DNA from: Phycisphaeraceae bacterium
Lineage (GTDB): Bacteria > Planctomycetota > Phycisphaerae > Phycisphaerales > UBA1924
DNA length: 64,000 nucleotides
Direction of reading: 5' to 3'
Assembly: GCA_020639155.1 (NCBI GenBank)
Contig: JACKHF010000001.1
Span: forward strand, 1,488,001 to 1,552,000
A model generated the notes under the pieces. That model was not told the origin of the DNA. It saw only the letters and a list, made by a program, of their open reading frames with translations, and did not search any database. This document shows, piece by piece, positions 39,463 to 49,449 of this stretch (positions are counted from its first letter, which is position 1; every line of letters starts with the position of its first letter). A program made the translations under genes and the position numbers.

Positions 39463-42400
39463 TCACACGACGATGTTCACAAGGCGCTTTGGCACGACGA
39501 TCAGCTTGCGTATCTCCTTGCCGTCCATCGCTTTGATGACCGCGTCGTCGCACAATGCAACTTCCTTCACCTGGTCCTCGGTTGCATCCGCAGGCACGCT
39601 GATGCGGCAGCGAACCTTGCCGTTAACCTGCACCGCAAGTTCAATCTGGTCCTCGACAAGCATGGACTTGTCGAACTCCGGCCAAGATGCGCACGAGACA
39701 CAGTCGTCGAATCCGAGCTTCGCCCAGACTTCTTCAGCGATGTGCGGTGCAAACGGCGCGAGAATCTGCATGAACCGTTCCATCTGTGACGCGGTGAGGA
39801 TGCCGGCACTGTCGTCCTGCCCCGGTTTGCACGCGTTGACGAACTCGATCATCGCAGCGATCGCGGTGTTGAACGAGATCTTCTCGATATCACTTCCAAC
39901 CTTGGCGATGGTCTTGTGGAGAACGCGTTCTATGTCGTTGTCTGGTTTCTCAGCGGTGCGAAGATCGCCCGTATTCTCATCGACACACACGCGCCACACG
40001 CGTTGCAGGAACCGGAAGCATCCGACGATGTCGCGCGGGTTCCACGGCTTTGACTGGTCGAGCGGACCCATGTACATCTCGTACAGACGGAATGTGTCTG
40101 CGCCATATTCCGCGATGACATCATCCGGATTGATGACGTTGCGCAAAGACTTGCTCATCTTCGCGATGGTCTGTGTGACGGGTTCGCCCGTTGCTTTTTC
40201 GATGAATGTGTCTGGTGAGGTTTCTTCGACTTCGTCGATCGGCACGAGCGACTTGTCCTTGCGCATATACGCGAATGAGAGGATCATGCCCTGGTGGTAC
40301 AGGCGCGACATCGGCTCGGTTGTCGAGACGTGCCCGAGATCGAACAGGATCTTGTGCCAGAATCGTGCGTAAAGCAGGTGGAGCACCGCGTGCTCGGCGC
40401 CGCCCATATACAGATCAACACCACCGCCAGCGCCGCGATTGTCGGGTCGATTCGTTGCGTCGAGCCTTTGCCCCTTGCCCATCCAGTATGACTCGCGCGC
40501 AGCATCGACCATTGTGTCATGGTTCTTCGGATCGATGTAGCGCAGGTAGTACCAGCACGAGCCCGCCCAGCCTGGCATGGTGTTCGCCTCGCGCGTCACG
40601 TGCGCATCAGCGGGCAGACCGGCTACGCCAGCATTGCCTGCGGTCGTGTGCAGCCAGTCGGTCGCCTTTGCAAGCAGTGGCGACGGGTCCTCACTCTCTG
40701 CTGGCGCATAGTCGTCCATTGATGGCAGTTCGAGCGGGAGCGTTGCCTCGCCGATCGCGTGGTGGTTGCCGTCCTCGTCAAAGACGATGGGGAAGGGTTC
40801 GCCCCAGTATCGCTGGCGGGAGAACAGCCAGTCGCGCAGCTTGAAGTTGATCTTCTTCCTGCCGACGTTGCGTGATTCGAAATGGTCGACAATCTTCTGC
40901 TTCGCGTCCTTTGTGGGCAGGAAGTTGATGCTCACGCGATCGCTCGCGGAGTTGACTGCAAGCCCGGGGCCGGTGTACGCGATCCCCGCGCGCGCAGAGA
41001 CCGCGCCGCCCAGAATCAGATCGTGGAACTCGTCGAACGTTGCTGCGCCCATCGACTGGATGGTCTCGAGCATGGTCGCCTGGATCGCACCACGCGGGTT
41101 GCGCTGCGGCGCGTTCTTGTCTTCCGGAGGCTTGCGCTCGGACTCATCGCCCGTGTGCGATCTGCGCGAGCGCACGGTGTTGAGCGCCTCGCCGTACCAC
41201 TCGGGACGCGTGCCCATGGATGTTGTCAGCCCGAGGAAGTCTGCGAGCGTGACTCGCCACGATCCGATGCGTTCCTCGTCCGATGCGTGCGCGCAGTAGT
41301 ACGCCATCGCTGCCTGCAACGGCGGATACACCACATCGCGTATTGGAAGCCCAAACTTTTCTGCGAACGCGTAGTCGCGATCGTCGTGCGCAGGGACAGC
41401 CATGATCGCGCCGTGCCCGTATCCCATCAGCACATAATCAGCACACCACACGGGGATCTGCTGCCCCGTCGCGGGGTTGGTCGCGTTGATACCAAGGAAC
41501 ACGCCGGTCTTCTTCTTGTTCTCCTGGCGTTCTACGTCGGATCGGTTGCGTGCCTCATCGACGTACGCGCGGATCGCGTCGATATCTGCGCCGGGTGCCG
41601 GGCGATCAAGCATGGAAGCGACCAACGGATGCTCCGGCGCAACGACCATATATGTTGCACCGAAGACGGTGTCCGGTCGTGTGGTGTACACGCGCAGATG
41701 CGCTGGCATGCTCGGGTGGGATTGCGCGAGCGCAAAATCGATCTCAGCGCCCTCGGACCTGCCGATCCACGACGACTGCATAGCGATGGTCGAGCTGGGC
41801 CAGTCCAGCGTGTCCAGATCATCGAGCAGTCGCTGCGCATATGCTGTGATGCGGAACATCCACTGGCGCATCGGTTTGCGAAACACGGGGAACGACCCGC
41901 GTTCGGACCTGCCATCAATAACCTCTTCGTTTGCGAGTGCGGTGCCGAGCTTCGGGCACCAGTTGACGGTCTGCATGCCGATGTATGCGAGACGATACGA
42001 GTCGATGATGCGCCGCTGCTGCGAGTATGACAACGCATTGAAATCGCCGTGATCGACTTCCTTCTCTTCGGCAGAAAACTCGGCTGCATCGGGGTTCAGC
42101 TTCGCGGGGCGCTTGCCCGATTGCAGCTCATCGACGAGTTCGTTGATTGCGCGCGCGCTGCCAACGCTACCGCGCGCGGTCTCGTCGTACCACGCGTTGT
42201 AGATCTTGATAAAGATCCACTGCGTCCACTTGTAGTACTCGGGGTCGATGGTTGCGAACTCGCGTGACCAGTCGTAGCAGAACCCGAAACGCTTGAGCTG
42301 GCGACGGAAGTTGTCGATCGTGCCGCGCGTGAACGTTGCGGGGTGCTGGCCCGTGCGGATGGCGTGCTGCTCTGCGGGCAGACCGAACGCGTCGAACCCC

Positions 42401-42726
42401 ATCGGGTGCAGCACGTTGCACCCGGTCATCCGCATGTACCGGCAGATGATATCGGTGGCTGTGTATCCCTCAGGGTGCCCCACGTGCAGGCCCACACCGG
42501 ACGGATACGGGAACATGTCAAGGCAGTAGAACTTCGGCCTTGACGCGTCAAAGTTCGCATCGCCCGGGTTCGGTTGCACGAACGTGCCGAGTTTCTCCCA
42601 CTTTGCCTGCCACGCGGTCTCGATGGTGCCTGCAAGCTGCGCGGTGTATCGGAACGCGGGCGTGTCAGGACCACCGGACTTCGCAGCCGGTGATTGAGAA
42701 GATGTTGGAGTGTCTGCGGTTGCCAT
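39463..42726 (-). CDS. leuS: Leucyl-tRNA synthetase, enlarged
   Basis: A 1087-residue class I synthetase charging tRNA-Leu. The nucleotide-binding site reads Y-P-S-G-V-G-L-H-V-G-H-P-E-G-Y and the second signature is K-M-S-K-S-L. The editing region shows T-T-R-P-D-T-V-F-G-A. Bacterial LeuRS is usually 800-880 residues. The surplus includes a charged insert before V-N-W-C-P (about 41980-42190) and about 100 extra residues in the editing (CP1) region (about 40990-41345) before A-Y-T-G-P-G. The zinc Cys set of other LeuRS is not evident. It is probably functional, given intact signatures. Confidence 0.95.
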   Translation of the reverse strand: MATADTPTSSQSPAAKSGGPDTPAFRYTAQLAGTIETAWQAKWEKLGTFVQPNPGDANFDASRPKFYCLDMFPYPSGVGLHVGHPEGYTATDIICRYMRMTGCNVLHPMGFDAFGLPAEQHAIRTGQHPATFTRGTIDNFRRQLKRFGFCYDWSREFATIDPEYYKWTQWIFIKIYNAWYDETARGSVGSARAINELVDELQSGKRPAKLNPDAAEFSAEEKEVDHGDFNALSYSQQRRIIDSYRLAYIGMQTVNWCPKLGTALANEEVIDGRSERGSFPVFRKPMRQWMFRITAYAQRLLDDLDTLDWPSSTIAMQSSWIGRSEGAEIDFALAQSHPSMPAHLRVYTTRPDTVFGATYMVVAPEHPLVASMLDRPAPGADIDAIRAYVDEARNRSDVERQENKKKTGVFLGINATNPATGQQIPVWCADYVLMGYGHGAIMAVPAHDDRDYAFAEKFGLPIRDVVYPPLQAAMAYYCAHASDEERIGSWRVTLADFLGLTTSMGTRPEWYGEALNTVRSRRSHTGDESERKPPEDKNAPQRNPRGAIQATMLETIQSMGAATFDEFHDLILGGAVSARAGIAYTGPGLAVNSASDRVSINFLPTKDAKQKIVDHFESRNVGRKKINFKLRDWLFSRQRYWGEPFPIVFDEDGNHHAIGEATLPLELPSMDDYAPAESEDPSPLLAKATDWLHTTAGNAGVAGLPADAHVTREANTMPGWAGSCWYYLRYIDPKNHDTMVDAARESYWMGKGQRLDATNRPDNRGAGGGVDLYMGGAEHAVLHLLYARFWHKILFDLGHVSTTEPMSRLYHQGMILSFAYMRKDKSLVPIDEVEETSPDTFIEKATGEPVTQTIAKMSKSLRNVINPDDVIAEYGADTFRLYEMYMGPLDQSKPWNPRDIVGCFRFLQRVWRVCVDENTGDLRTAEKPDNDIERVLHKTIAKVGSDIEKISFNTAIAAMIEFVNACKPGQDDSAGILTASQMERFMQILAPFAPHIAEEVWAKLGFDDCVSCASWPEFDKSMLVEDQIELAVQVNGKVRCRISVPADATEDQVKEVALCDDAVIKAMDGKEIRKLIVVPKRLVNIVV

Positions 42727-42811
42727 AACGTGCTTTCAGGTTCTGATGGTCAGCGTGCTGGGATATCCACGTATTCTTGGCGTGCGGATCGGTGTTGTGT
42801 GTGTGGGAATG

Positions 42812-42842
42812 AAAGCGACCCGGAGATCGCTCCCCGGGTCGC
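42812..42842 (-). terminator. Probable terminator of the subtilisin-like gene
   Basis: GCGACCCGG (42815-42823) pairs perfectly with CCGGGTCGC (42834-42842). On the minus strand the stem is followed by TTTCATTCC. It lies 31-61 bases past the stop codon of the gene at 42873-46067. Confidence 0.65.
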
Positions 42843-42872
42843 AGGTTTGTGCCAAATCTGTTCGGTGCAAGC

Positions 42873-45800
42873 TTACTGGCAGCCTGCCGCGTATGCGTTG
42901 CCGAAGCAGATGTAATCAAACACGTTGAACGATCCGCTGCCATCGCAGTCCGCGTATGGGTCGTTTGCCGCATATGCGTTGCCGAAGCAGATGTAGTCAA
43001 ACACGTTCAGCGAGCCGCTACCATCGCAGTCCGGATAGCAGCCATTGCACTCGACCATCGAAGTAGAGATCACAAGGCCGTCGATCTGCGGTCCCTCGTG
43101 GTCGTTCTGGATCGAATCGACCGTGTCGAAACGGAACTCCAGTGTGACCATCTGACCTGCAAAGTTAGACAGATCAACGGTTGCTGTTGTCCAGTTGGTG
43201 GAATCGGACAACTGCGTCAACTGCTGACCATTGGCATGGACGGTAAACTGGTCATAGCTGCTGTTGTTCTCGGTGCGGAGTGAGTAGCAGAACGTGAGCT
43301 CTGCAGCGGTAGCGCCCGTCAGATCAATCGGTGCGCTTGTGAGTGAACCAGAGTTTGCAGCACCTGTATTGAACGTGCAGGTTCCCGGCTGCGTGTAATA
43401 CGCATAGTTCGGACCATCACACGGCGAGCCGCCAGCGGGGCACGCTGTGCCGATACCCCACAGACCGGTTGCATTCCAGCCAGCAGGCAGACCGGACTCG
43501 AAGTCCTGTGTGTAGAACGTGGTGGTTGCGATCGTGCCGATCTCATACGCATATGTGCTCGTTGGGGCGTTTGGAGGTGTGGTCTTGACACCGGTGTTTA
43601 CACCCTCTGCAGACGCGTAGAACTCGGGCTCATCGCCGCAATCAAATCCGGGAAGTGTTGCGCCCCAGATATTGCCACTGATGTTTGACAGTGCGACCTC
43701 GGTATACGCACCAGCAGAACTGCTGCGGTAATAGAGCTTCTCTGTGCCGGAAACGATGGTGTCGTTCCCCGGATCGATCTTCACCTGCACGTCAACCGGT
43801 GTGCCCGGAGCGACGAGGCTGGGAACGCTGCCGCTCAGAGACACAAACAGCGCCGCTGGCGCACCAGCAGCACCGGTAGCAACGAGTGCGAAGTCAGCAT
43901 CAACGGCTGATGTTTCGGTGTGAGCGTCCTGGACAATCTCGTCGCCGATGACTTCCACAACCCACTGGCCAGCGACAGGGTTCTGCACGAACACGTTCTC
44001 GACAGTGTCCTTGGTGTTGCTGGAGCCGCCAGGGGTTGACCAGTTGCTCGCTGTCAGACCGTTGTTGCCCCAGAAGACATCACCATTCGGTGCACTGACG
44101 CGCAGGGAAAGGTCGTTGATGCGGTGCTGATTTGAGCTTGTTGTACCCATCGGGTCCGCATAGCACAATGTCACATTGAACTGAGGTTCACCTGATGCAA
44201 CATCAAAGAAATAGACCTTGGTTTCGCCGTTGACGATGACATCGGTCTCATCGATGAAGTTGAACTTTGTGCGTGCGTTGTAGAGATTAGTGAGGTCAGC
44301 CATACCCCAGCCCTGCACGTTTCGATTGATATCGCCGTTGGGGCCGCCAGAGAGCCAGTTGTAGCGGTATGCGGTATTGATCATGATGGCCTTGGCTGTG
44401 GTCATCTTCGGTCTGCTGTCAAAGACAGTGCTGCCGCCGCCGCCGTTGGGGATAACGCCCTCGTGCCAGATCTGGTGGAACAGACCAAACATGCCCGCTG
44501 TGACAGGCGTTGCATTGGATGTTCCATTGAATGTGCCGTATCCGGTCGGTGATGTCGAATAGGTTGTGAACGAGTCATCGTAGAATGCGGCAAGATCGGG
44601 CTTGATACGACCATCCTCTGCCGGTCCAATCGATGCGCCGCCAGACCAGTGGTCATCAGCACGTGTCAGAGTATCTTCTGGATAGAAACCACCAACAGAC
44701 ACGATGTTCTTCGCCCACGCCTGTGGACGCGACATCTGTGTGCCGGAGTTCGACTGCGACTGTGTCGACAGCAATCCGTGCAGGAAGAGATAATCATCTG
44801 TTTCCGCAGTGATGGTGGAATACTCGAGATTGCGCGGGCTACCGACGGACGATGTCTGGAAGACAGCGCGATACGGACCATTCGGATCGACTGATTCTGC
44901 TGTGAGATCATGGCGAGGCTTTGCACCACCGAACTGGGTGACCTGAGAGTACTGTGCGAAGATGCCCTGCTCATTGTCGGGCATGAATCCGCGAGCAAGC
45001 GGGTTGCCTGTGCCTGTGCCAAAGTTCACACCATAGCATGCGTTGCCGTGCGAATCAGCAACTGGCGTGCCGTGCATCAATGGTGGCTGTGGACTCTGGA
45101 AGTCGACGTGGTTTGCGATGATGCCCGTGTCAAAGATCTCGCCGCGAACACCCTGACCTGAAAAGCCGAGTGTGTTCTCGATGAAGTTTGCACCGGTGAT
45201 TTCGCGCGTCATATCCATGTCAGTTTCACCGGGACCCCATGGGTCCATGTAGTGAACCTCATTCATGGAAGCGATCTGTGTCAGCAGGTTCGATGTGAGC
45301 GCTGCCTGGAAGCGGAACCCACGCCCGTTGAGCGAGCTGACCTCGATTCCCGCGTTGCGAAGGACCGAAGCGACCTTGCGCTGTTGCTCTTCGCCGCGGG
45401 CGAAGACTTCGATGGAAACCATCGGTGGCATGTCGTCATCAATCGCGCCCGCAGCAATGCCAAGCAGGCTGTCACTGAGCTTATACGCGGGATGGAAGTC
45501 GCCGATCCAGCGAACGTACGGCTGGTTCTGGAGTTGAGCCTTCGCATTTGCATCGAGCTTCACGATGAATGAGTGATCAGAGAGGAAGCGGTAGATCTCG
45601 CCACCGAACTGATCGATCTGATCGCGCACGGACTGGGTGGGTGTACCCCAGAACTGAACGATGTAGACATCATTGTTCGCACCAGCCTGCAGTCCATCGG
45701 GGAGCGCGGGTGTGCTGGTCATCGGATCAAAGTTGGCGTAACGCAGCCTGACTGTGTAGCTTGTTTGATGTACGCGACCATTGATGGAGTTCCCATCGCT

Positions 45801-46067
45801 GGAGAGTGCGTAGTAGTGGGACATCTGACCTGTGGATGATGTTTCATCCCACAACACATAGAAATCCGAACCGGGCAGCGCGATGGAGCGCAGGTTCGAA
45901 ACAAAGTTGTTGGTCTGATGGAACTGCTGACCATGGTTGAATGTGAGCGATGTCACGCTCCCGCTCGTTGATGCGCCGACATAGTCGTCTGCGCTTGCAG
46001 CGGTACCCGCGATCAGCACCAGCGAGAGGGCGCTCAGCCCGAGTGTGCAAAGACGATTCCGTACCAT
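42873..46067 (-). CDS. Secreted subtilisin-like (S8) protease with dockerin-like C-terminus
   Basis: A 1064-residue exported protein (signal ending T-A-A-S-A-D-D). About 280 residues precede the S8 domain. The catalytic residues appear to be Asp313 (I-F-D-T-G-I), His340 in S-H-G-N-A-C-Y-G and Ser517 (N-G-T-S-N-A-T-P). The His motif reads HGN where HGT is normal, and another H-G-T-P-V-A occurs eight residues earlier. Beta-sandwich segments follow, including one holding T-F-N-T-G-A-A-N and calcium-type loops. The final 60 residues are two dockerin-like repeats. It is probably a surface or secreted protein-degrading enzyme held by its C-terminus. It starts 257 bases from tRNA-Leu. Confidence 0.9.
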   Translation of the reverse strand: MVRNRLCTLGLSALSLVLIAGTAASADDYVGASTSGSVTSLTFNHGQQFHQTNNFVSNLRSIALPGSDFYVLWDETSSTGQMSHYYALSSDGNSINGRVHQTSYTVRLRYANFDPMTSTPALPDGLQAGANNDVYIVQFWGTPTQSVRDQIDQFGGEIYRFLSDHSFIVKLDANAKAQLQNQPYVRWIGDFHPAYKLSDSLLGIAAGAIDDDMPPMVSIEVFARGEEQQRKVASVLRNAGIEVSSLNGRGFRFQAALTSNLLTQIASMNEVHYMDPWGPGETDMDMTREITGANFIENTLGFSGQGVRGEIFDTGIIANHVDFQSPQPPLMHGTPVADSHGNACYGVNFGTGTGNPLARGFMPDNEQGIFAQYSQVTQFGGAKPRHDLTAESVDPNGPYRAVFQTSSVGSPRNLEYSTITAETDDYLFLHGLLSTQSQSNSGTQMSRPQAWAKNIVSVGGFYPEDTLTRADDHWSGGASIGPAEDGRIKPDLAAFYDDSFTTYSTSPTGYGTFNGTSNATPVTAGMFGLFHQIWHEGVIPNGGGGSTVFDSRPKMTTAKAIMINTAYRYNWLSGGPNGDINRNVQGWGMADLTNLYNARTKFNFIDETDVIVNGETKVYFFDVASGEPQFNVTLCYADPMGTTSSNQHRINDLSLRVSAPNGDVFWGNNGLTASNWSTPGGSSNTKDTVENVFVQNPVAGQWVVEVIGDEIVQDAHTETSAVDADFALVATGAAGAPAALFVSLSGSVPSLVAPGTPVDVQVKIDPGNDTIVSGTEKLYYRSSSAGAYTEVALSNISGNIWGATLPGFDCGDEPEFYASAEGVNTGVKTTPPNAPTSTYAYEIGTIATTTFYTQDFESGLPAGWNATGLWGIGTACPAGGSPCDGPNYAYYTQPGTCTFNTGAANSGSLTSAPIDLTGATAAELTFCYSLRTENNSSYDQFTVHANGQQLTQLSDSTNWTTATVDLSNFAGQMVTLEFRFDTVDSIQNDHEGPQIDGLVISTSMVECNGCYPDCDGSGSLNVFDYICFGNAYAANDPYADCDGSGSFNVFDYICFGNAYAAGCQ

Positions 46068-46324
46068 TTGGTTTCTCTCCGTTCTTCAACTGATGTGAGG
46101 AGTGACGATGACCCGACCGAGTGGGCACCGCGCCCGACTCCGAAACAAACATCTCCACGGGGCACTTTGCGAGGCCCAACATGCGGAAGAATACCTGCTG
46201 TATCGACCTTCTACGCTGGCTGTGTGCTCAATAACAAAGGATGATCCGCAAACAGGCAAAGTCTGACATAGAGCGAGACCTCGCATTTGGTTATAGGTCT
46301 TGCTTGATAAATGCTGGTGGGGAA

Positions 46325-46407
46325 TGCGGGTGACAGGAATCGAACCTGCAAGGCCAAAGGCCACGAGAACCTAAATCTCGCGCGTCTGCCAGTTCCGCCA
46401 CACCCGC
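46325..46407 (-). tRNA. tRNA-Leu (anticodon TAG)
   Basis: An 83-base class II tRNA on the minus strand: acceptor GCGGGTG/CACCCGC, anticodon loop TTTAGGT inside GAGA/TCTC (anticodon TAG), a long variable arm (TGGCCTTTGGCC), and T arm GGTTCGATTCC. CCA is not encoded. Confidence 0.95.
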
Positions 46408-46620
46408 TGGATACCTGGGTATCGATTGTTGCGCTGGAAGTGGCAGATGTCCGGCCTACGTCCGAAACTCACCTGCAAAATCCGCCAATCAGGAGGAACC
46501 GGTACCCGAGCGCCGCAAAACTGTATGATCGTATCGGCCAGTGCCCATGATCGCTTACACTTGGGGTAGCAGCCAGTTCGTGCGATCCGTGAATGCGCAT
46601 ATAGATATCAGGAAGTTCGA

Positions 46621-47445
46621 ATGTCGAAAAAACCACTCCGCGAACGTCTCGCACTCTCATTTTCGCCGCTGATTCTGCGGCTGATGCTCGCAATCACATT
46701 CATGTGGGCTGGCGCTATCAAGTTCGGCGAAGTCCCCGTGACTGATCAGGCAGACATCGCAACGCTTGTGAAGCTCGATGTGTTTCCACCTCCTGCTGAT
46801 GGGGTGGAAGTAGCTGCCGTAATGATCAAGCGCCACGAGTCCATTCAACTGCTTCTTGAGAATGCTGCGCATCCAAAGCCTGTGCCAGTGACATCCTCGG
46901 CTGATGCAAACACGTCTGAAGATCAGACACCGCTCCCACTTGCTGGAACATCGGAACCCGACACAACTGGTCAGCCTGACAATGGTTCGGAACCCCCAAC
47001 CTCGGAAATCGACGACGCTACATCGGTCTTGTCGACGCGTACACCAATGCCGATCTGGCCCGCTGCACTCTCAGGTGCAACGATGACAAAGGTCTTTGCA
47101 CTCGCACTGGTGGGAACAGAGTTCCTTGGCGGTTTCCTCATGCTTATTGGGTTGATGACGCGCTTTGCGGCACTTGGTCTAATTGGTGCGATGCTCGGCG
47201 CGATGTGGCTGACGCAGTTTGGTCCTGCAATCCAGAATGGTGACGCCCTGCTCGGGTTTCTCCCCAACAACAACTGGGCGGATGTTTCAGCATGGCAAGG
47301 ACTTTTCTGGCAGTTTGCTTTGCTTGCAGCTTCAGCAGCCGTGCTATTCAGTGGGCCAGGGTCCTGCAGCGTGGATGGTCGGTTGTTTAACCCCGGCCCA
47401 AGCCCGTACTTTGATGATGATGACGACGATGAGGATGACGACTGA
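46621..47445 (+). CDS. DoxX-family membrane protein with acidic tail
   Basis: A 274-residue inner-membrane protein. The first helix (L-I-L-R-L-M-L-A-I-T-F-M-W-A-G-A-I-K-F-G-E) is the DoxX N-terminal signature. It is followed by an unusual soluble loop of about 90 residues rich in Thr/Pro/Glu, then three more helices (G-A-T-M-T-K-V-F-A-L-A-L, F-L-M-L-I-G-L-M-T-R-F-A-A-L-G, L-F-W-Q-F-A-L-L-A-A-S-A-A-V-L). It ends in D-D-D-D-D-D-E-D-D-D. DoxX relatives are linked to redox or quinone processes. The start has AGGAAG upstream. It precedes tmk by 63 bases. Confidence 0.82.
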   Translation: MSKKPLRERLALSFSPLILRLMLAITFMWAGAIKFGEVPVTDQADIATLVKLDVFPPPADGVEVAAVMIKRHESIQLLLENAAHPKPVPVTSSADANTSEDQTPLPLAGTSEPDTTGQPDNGSEPPTSEIDDATSVLSTRTPMPIWPAALSGATMTKVFALALVGTEFLGGFLMLIGLMTRFAALGLIGAMLGAMWLTQFGPAIQNGDALLGFLPNNNWADVSAWQGLFWQFALLAASAAVLFSGPGSCSVDGRLFNPGPSPYFDDDDDDEDDD

Positions 47446-47508
47446 GTCTGAATGTATCAGCCGACAGATCGCGGGTTGTGTGCTGCATCTCTACACTGTC
47501 TCGTGCCA

Positions 47509-48201
47509 ATGACCACAGAAAAGCGCGAACAACACGCAAGCAATGCCTCTGGCATGTCGTGGCTGCGCGAACTGGGTGGCAGGTTTATCGTTTTCGATGG
47601 ACCTGACGGATCGGGAAAATCAACCCAACTCCACCGGTTTGCCAGGGCATGTCAGATGGCTGGTGTACCCGTGTGTGAGGTGCGCGAGCCGGGCGGCACC
47701 CAGATCGGTGAGCAGATCAGAACGCTCCTGCTTGATCATTCAGATGAGGACATCGCGGTCGAGACCGAGATGCTGCTCTATATGGCAAGCAGAGCACAAC
47801 TCGTTGCCAGACGGATTGTTCCAGCGCTCGATGCGGGAGAGCTTGTGCTGGCAGATCGATTTGTCTCGTCCACACTTGCATATCAGGGCACCGCTGGACA
47901 GATGAGCATGGACCAGATCCGTGCAGTTGCGGATGTTGTGACCCGCGGGGCAACACCGGATGTTGTTGTGATCTTTGATGTGGATGAAAAAGCGGCAGCT
48001 GGCAGGCTGAATCCATTGCTTGATCGCATGGAAGCCAAGGGCAGCGCGTTCCACAAACGGGTTCGCGAGGGATACCTCGAGCAGGCGCGAGAGAATCCTG
48101 ATGGGCACATTGTGATCAACGCGAGCGTCGGTGAGGATGAAGTCTTTGCATCGTTGATGTATGCACTGCAGCGAAAGTTCGCACCGGATATCCATCAATG
48201 A
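47509..48201 (+). CDS. tmk: Thymidylate kinase
   Basis: A 230-residue nucleoside monophosphate kinase converting dTMP to dTDP. The P-loop is F-D-G-P-D-G-S-G-K-S-T-Q at about residues 30-41. The D-R-x motif is L-A-D-R-F-V-S-S-T-L-A-Y-Q-G, and V-I-F-D-V-D-E-K follows. The chosen ATG gives about 20 residues before the P-loop strand; a longer frame and a later Met (MSWLREL) are both possible. Its stop overlaps the plsY start (ATGA), so translation is coupled. Confidence 0.93.
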   Translation: MTTEKREQHASNASGMSWLRELGGRFIVFDGPDGSGKSTQLHRFARACQMAGVPVCEVREPGGTQIGEQIRTLLLDHSDEDIAVETEMLLYMASRAQLVARRIVPALDAGELVLADRFVSSTLAYQGTAGQMSMDQIRAVADVVTRGATPDVVVIFDVDEKAAAGRLNPLLDRMEAKGSAFHKRVREGYLEQARENPDGHIVINASVGEDEVFASLMYALQRKFAPDIHQ

Positions 48202-48887
48202 TAACCGCTGTTGCTATTGCGATCGCGTTTCTCAGTGGATCTATTCCCTTCGGTGTCATCATCGCGCGGATGCACGGCATCAACATTCGAGAGCACGGGT
48301 CGAAGAATATCGGTGCAACCAACGTCATGCGCGTTGTTGGGAAAAAGCCCGGCGCTCTCTGCTTTCTTCTCGATGTGCTCAAAGGGTTCGTTCCGACGCT
48401 CGCTGGAGGTTACTTCCTCGGCGCTCTTGGGGCATCACAGATCGACACTGCGACGGCTTGGCAGTGGCTGGCAGTGATGGTGGCGAGCGTGCTCGGGCAC
48501 ATGTTCTCGCCGTTTGTTGGGTTCAAGGGTGGCAAGGGGGTTGCGACAGGGCTTGGTTCGTTGCTCGGCGTGTTTCCTGTTCTTACGGTGCCAGCGATTT
48601 GCGCATTTGGTGTCTTTGTCGTTGTGCTGAAATCAACAATGCTTGTTGGTATCTCGTCATGCATTGCAGCGTTGAGCATGCCCCTTTTTCTCTTGCTCGG
48701 CACGCTGGTGCTTGGCAGTCTGATGCCAAGGTTTGATGAGCTTCCGTTCTATATCACACTTGCTGGTATTGCTGCGCTTGTTATTTACAAACATCGGGGA
48801 AACCTTGCACGCACACTTGCGGGAACAGAGCCGAAGTTCGGTTCGTCCGCAGCGCCGCAATCTGAAAACGCTGAGAGCATGGGATGA
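48198..48887 (+). CDS. plsY: Glycerol-3-phosphate acyltransferase PlsY
   Basis: A 229-residue polytopic membrane enzyme acylating glycerol-3-phosphate from acyl-phosphate in phospholipid synthesis. The three PlsY motifs are visible: G-S-I-P-F-G-V-I-I-A-R, then S-K-N-I-G-A-T-N-V-M-R, and G-H-M-F-S-P-F-V-G-F-K-G-G-K-G-V-A-T. It starts by 4-bp overlap with the tmk stop, hence is translationally coupled. PlsX and PlsC are not in the window. Confidence 0.95.
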   Translation: MITAVAIAIAFLSGSIPFGVIIARMHGINIREHGSKNIGATNVMRVVGKKPGALCFLLDVLKGFVPTLAGGYFLGALGASQIDTATAWQWLAVMVASVLGHMFSPFVGFKGGKGVATGLGSLLGVFPVLTVPAICAFGVFVVVLKSTMLVGISSCIAALSMPLFLLLGTLVLGSLMPRFDELPFYITLAGIAALVIYKHRGNLARTLAGTEPKFGSSAAPQSENAESMG

Positions 48888-49051
48888 TGGAACGTCTGTG
48901 CGGGTTGTGCGGGCTTGATCGCGCGGAAATTACGCTGGTGTGATTGTTTCCAGTCGACAGATACTTGAATCAATCCGATGTTCGATCTGGATGAGCCGGT
49001 GAAGAGGCGCGCACGGACGCGCACGATGCCAGCCAGGATGGAGTGTCGGCC

Positions 49052-49372
49052 ATGAACCCCCGCAAACCACGCGAGCATACAGGTGAGTACGAACGCGCTT
49101 CGCGATTTGTGCTTGCTGAGTTTGCAGGGCGGCATGCCTTTGAACGATCCAATATGTTGCCAGCGGTGGCTGGTGCTATGGCGGGTGGATCTGGGGTGAT
49201 CGGTAAGCTCTTTGTTGATCGGCCTGTTGCAGAAGCAGCGGCTGGTTCGGAAGCGAGCCAGCGAGCGCTCGATGCGATTGAGCACACCCAGCGCCGTCTG
49301 GACAACCTCCGCAACCTTGTCGATCGATTCGGCATTGAACCGCCCGGCGGTGACGGTCCTCGGGTTGCGTAA
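49052..49372 (+). CDS. Hypothetical protein
   Basis: A 106-residue soluble protein without signal peptide. It contains A-R-S-R-F-V-L-A-E-F-like charged helices, a Gly/Ala-rich middle (A-V-A-G-A-M-A-G-G-S-G) and an amphipathic helix (A-L-D-A-I-E-H-T-Q-R-R-L-D-N-L). I do not recognise the family. GGAG is eight bases before the ATG at 49052. It is isolated between plsY and the convergent GAF-phosphatase gene. Confidence 0.55.
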   Translation: MNPRKPREHTGEYERASRFVLAEFAGRHAFERSNMLPAVAGAMAGGSGVIGKLFVDRPVAEAAAGSEASQRALDAIEHTQRRLDNLRNLVDRFGIEPPGGDGPRVA

Positions 49373-49449
49373 GAATATGTCGAATCCCAAACTTTCAGCG
49401 CGTGCTGGGCTCAGCCGAGGAGCCCGCCGCGCTACGGGCAATTTGCACA

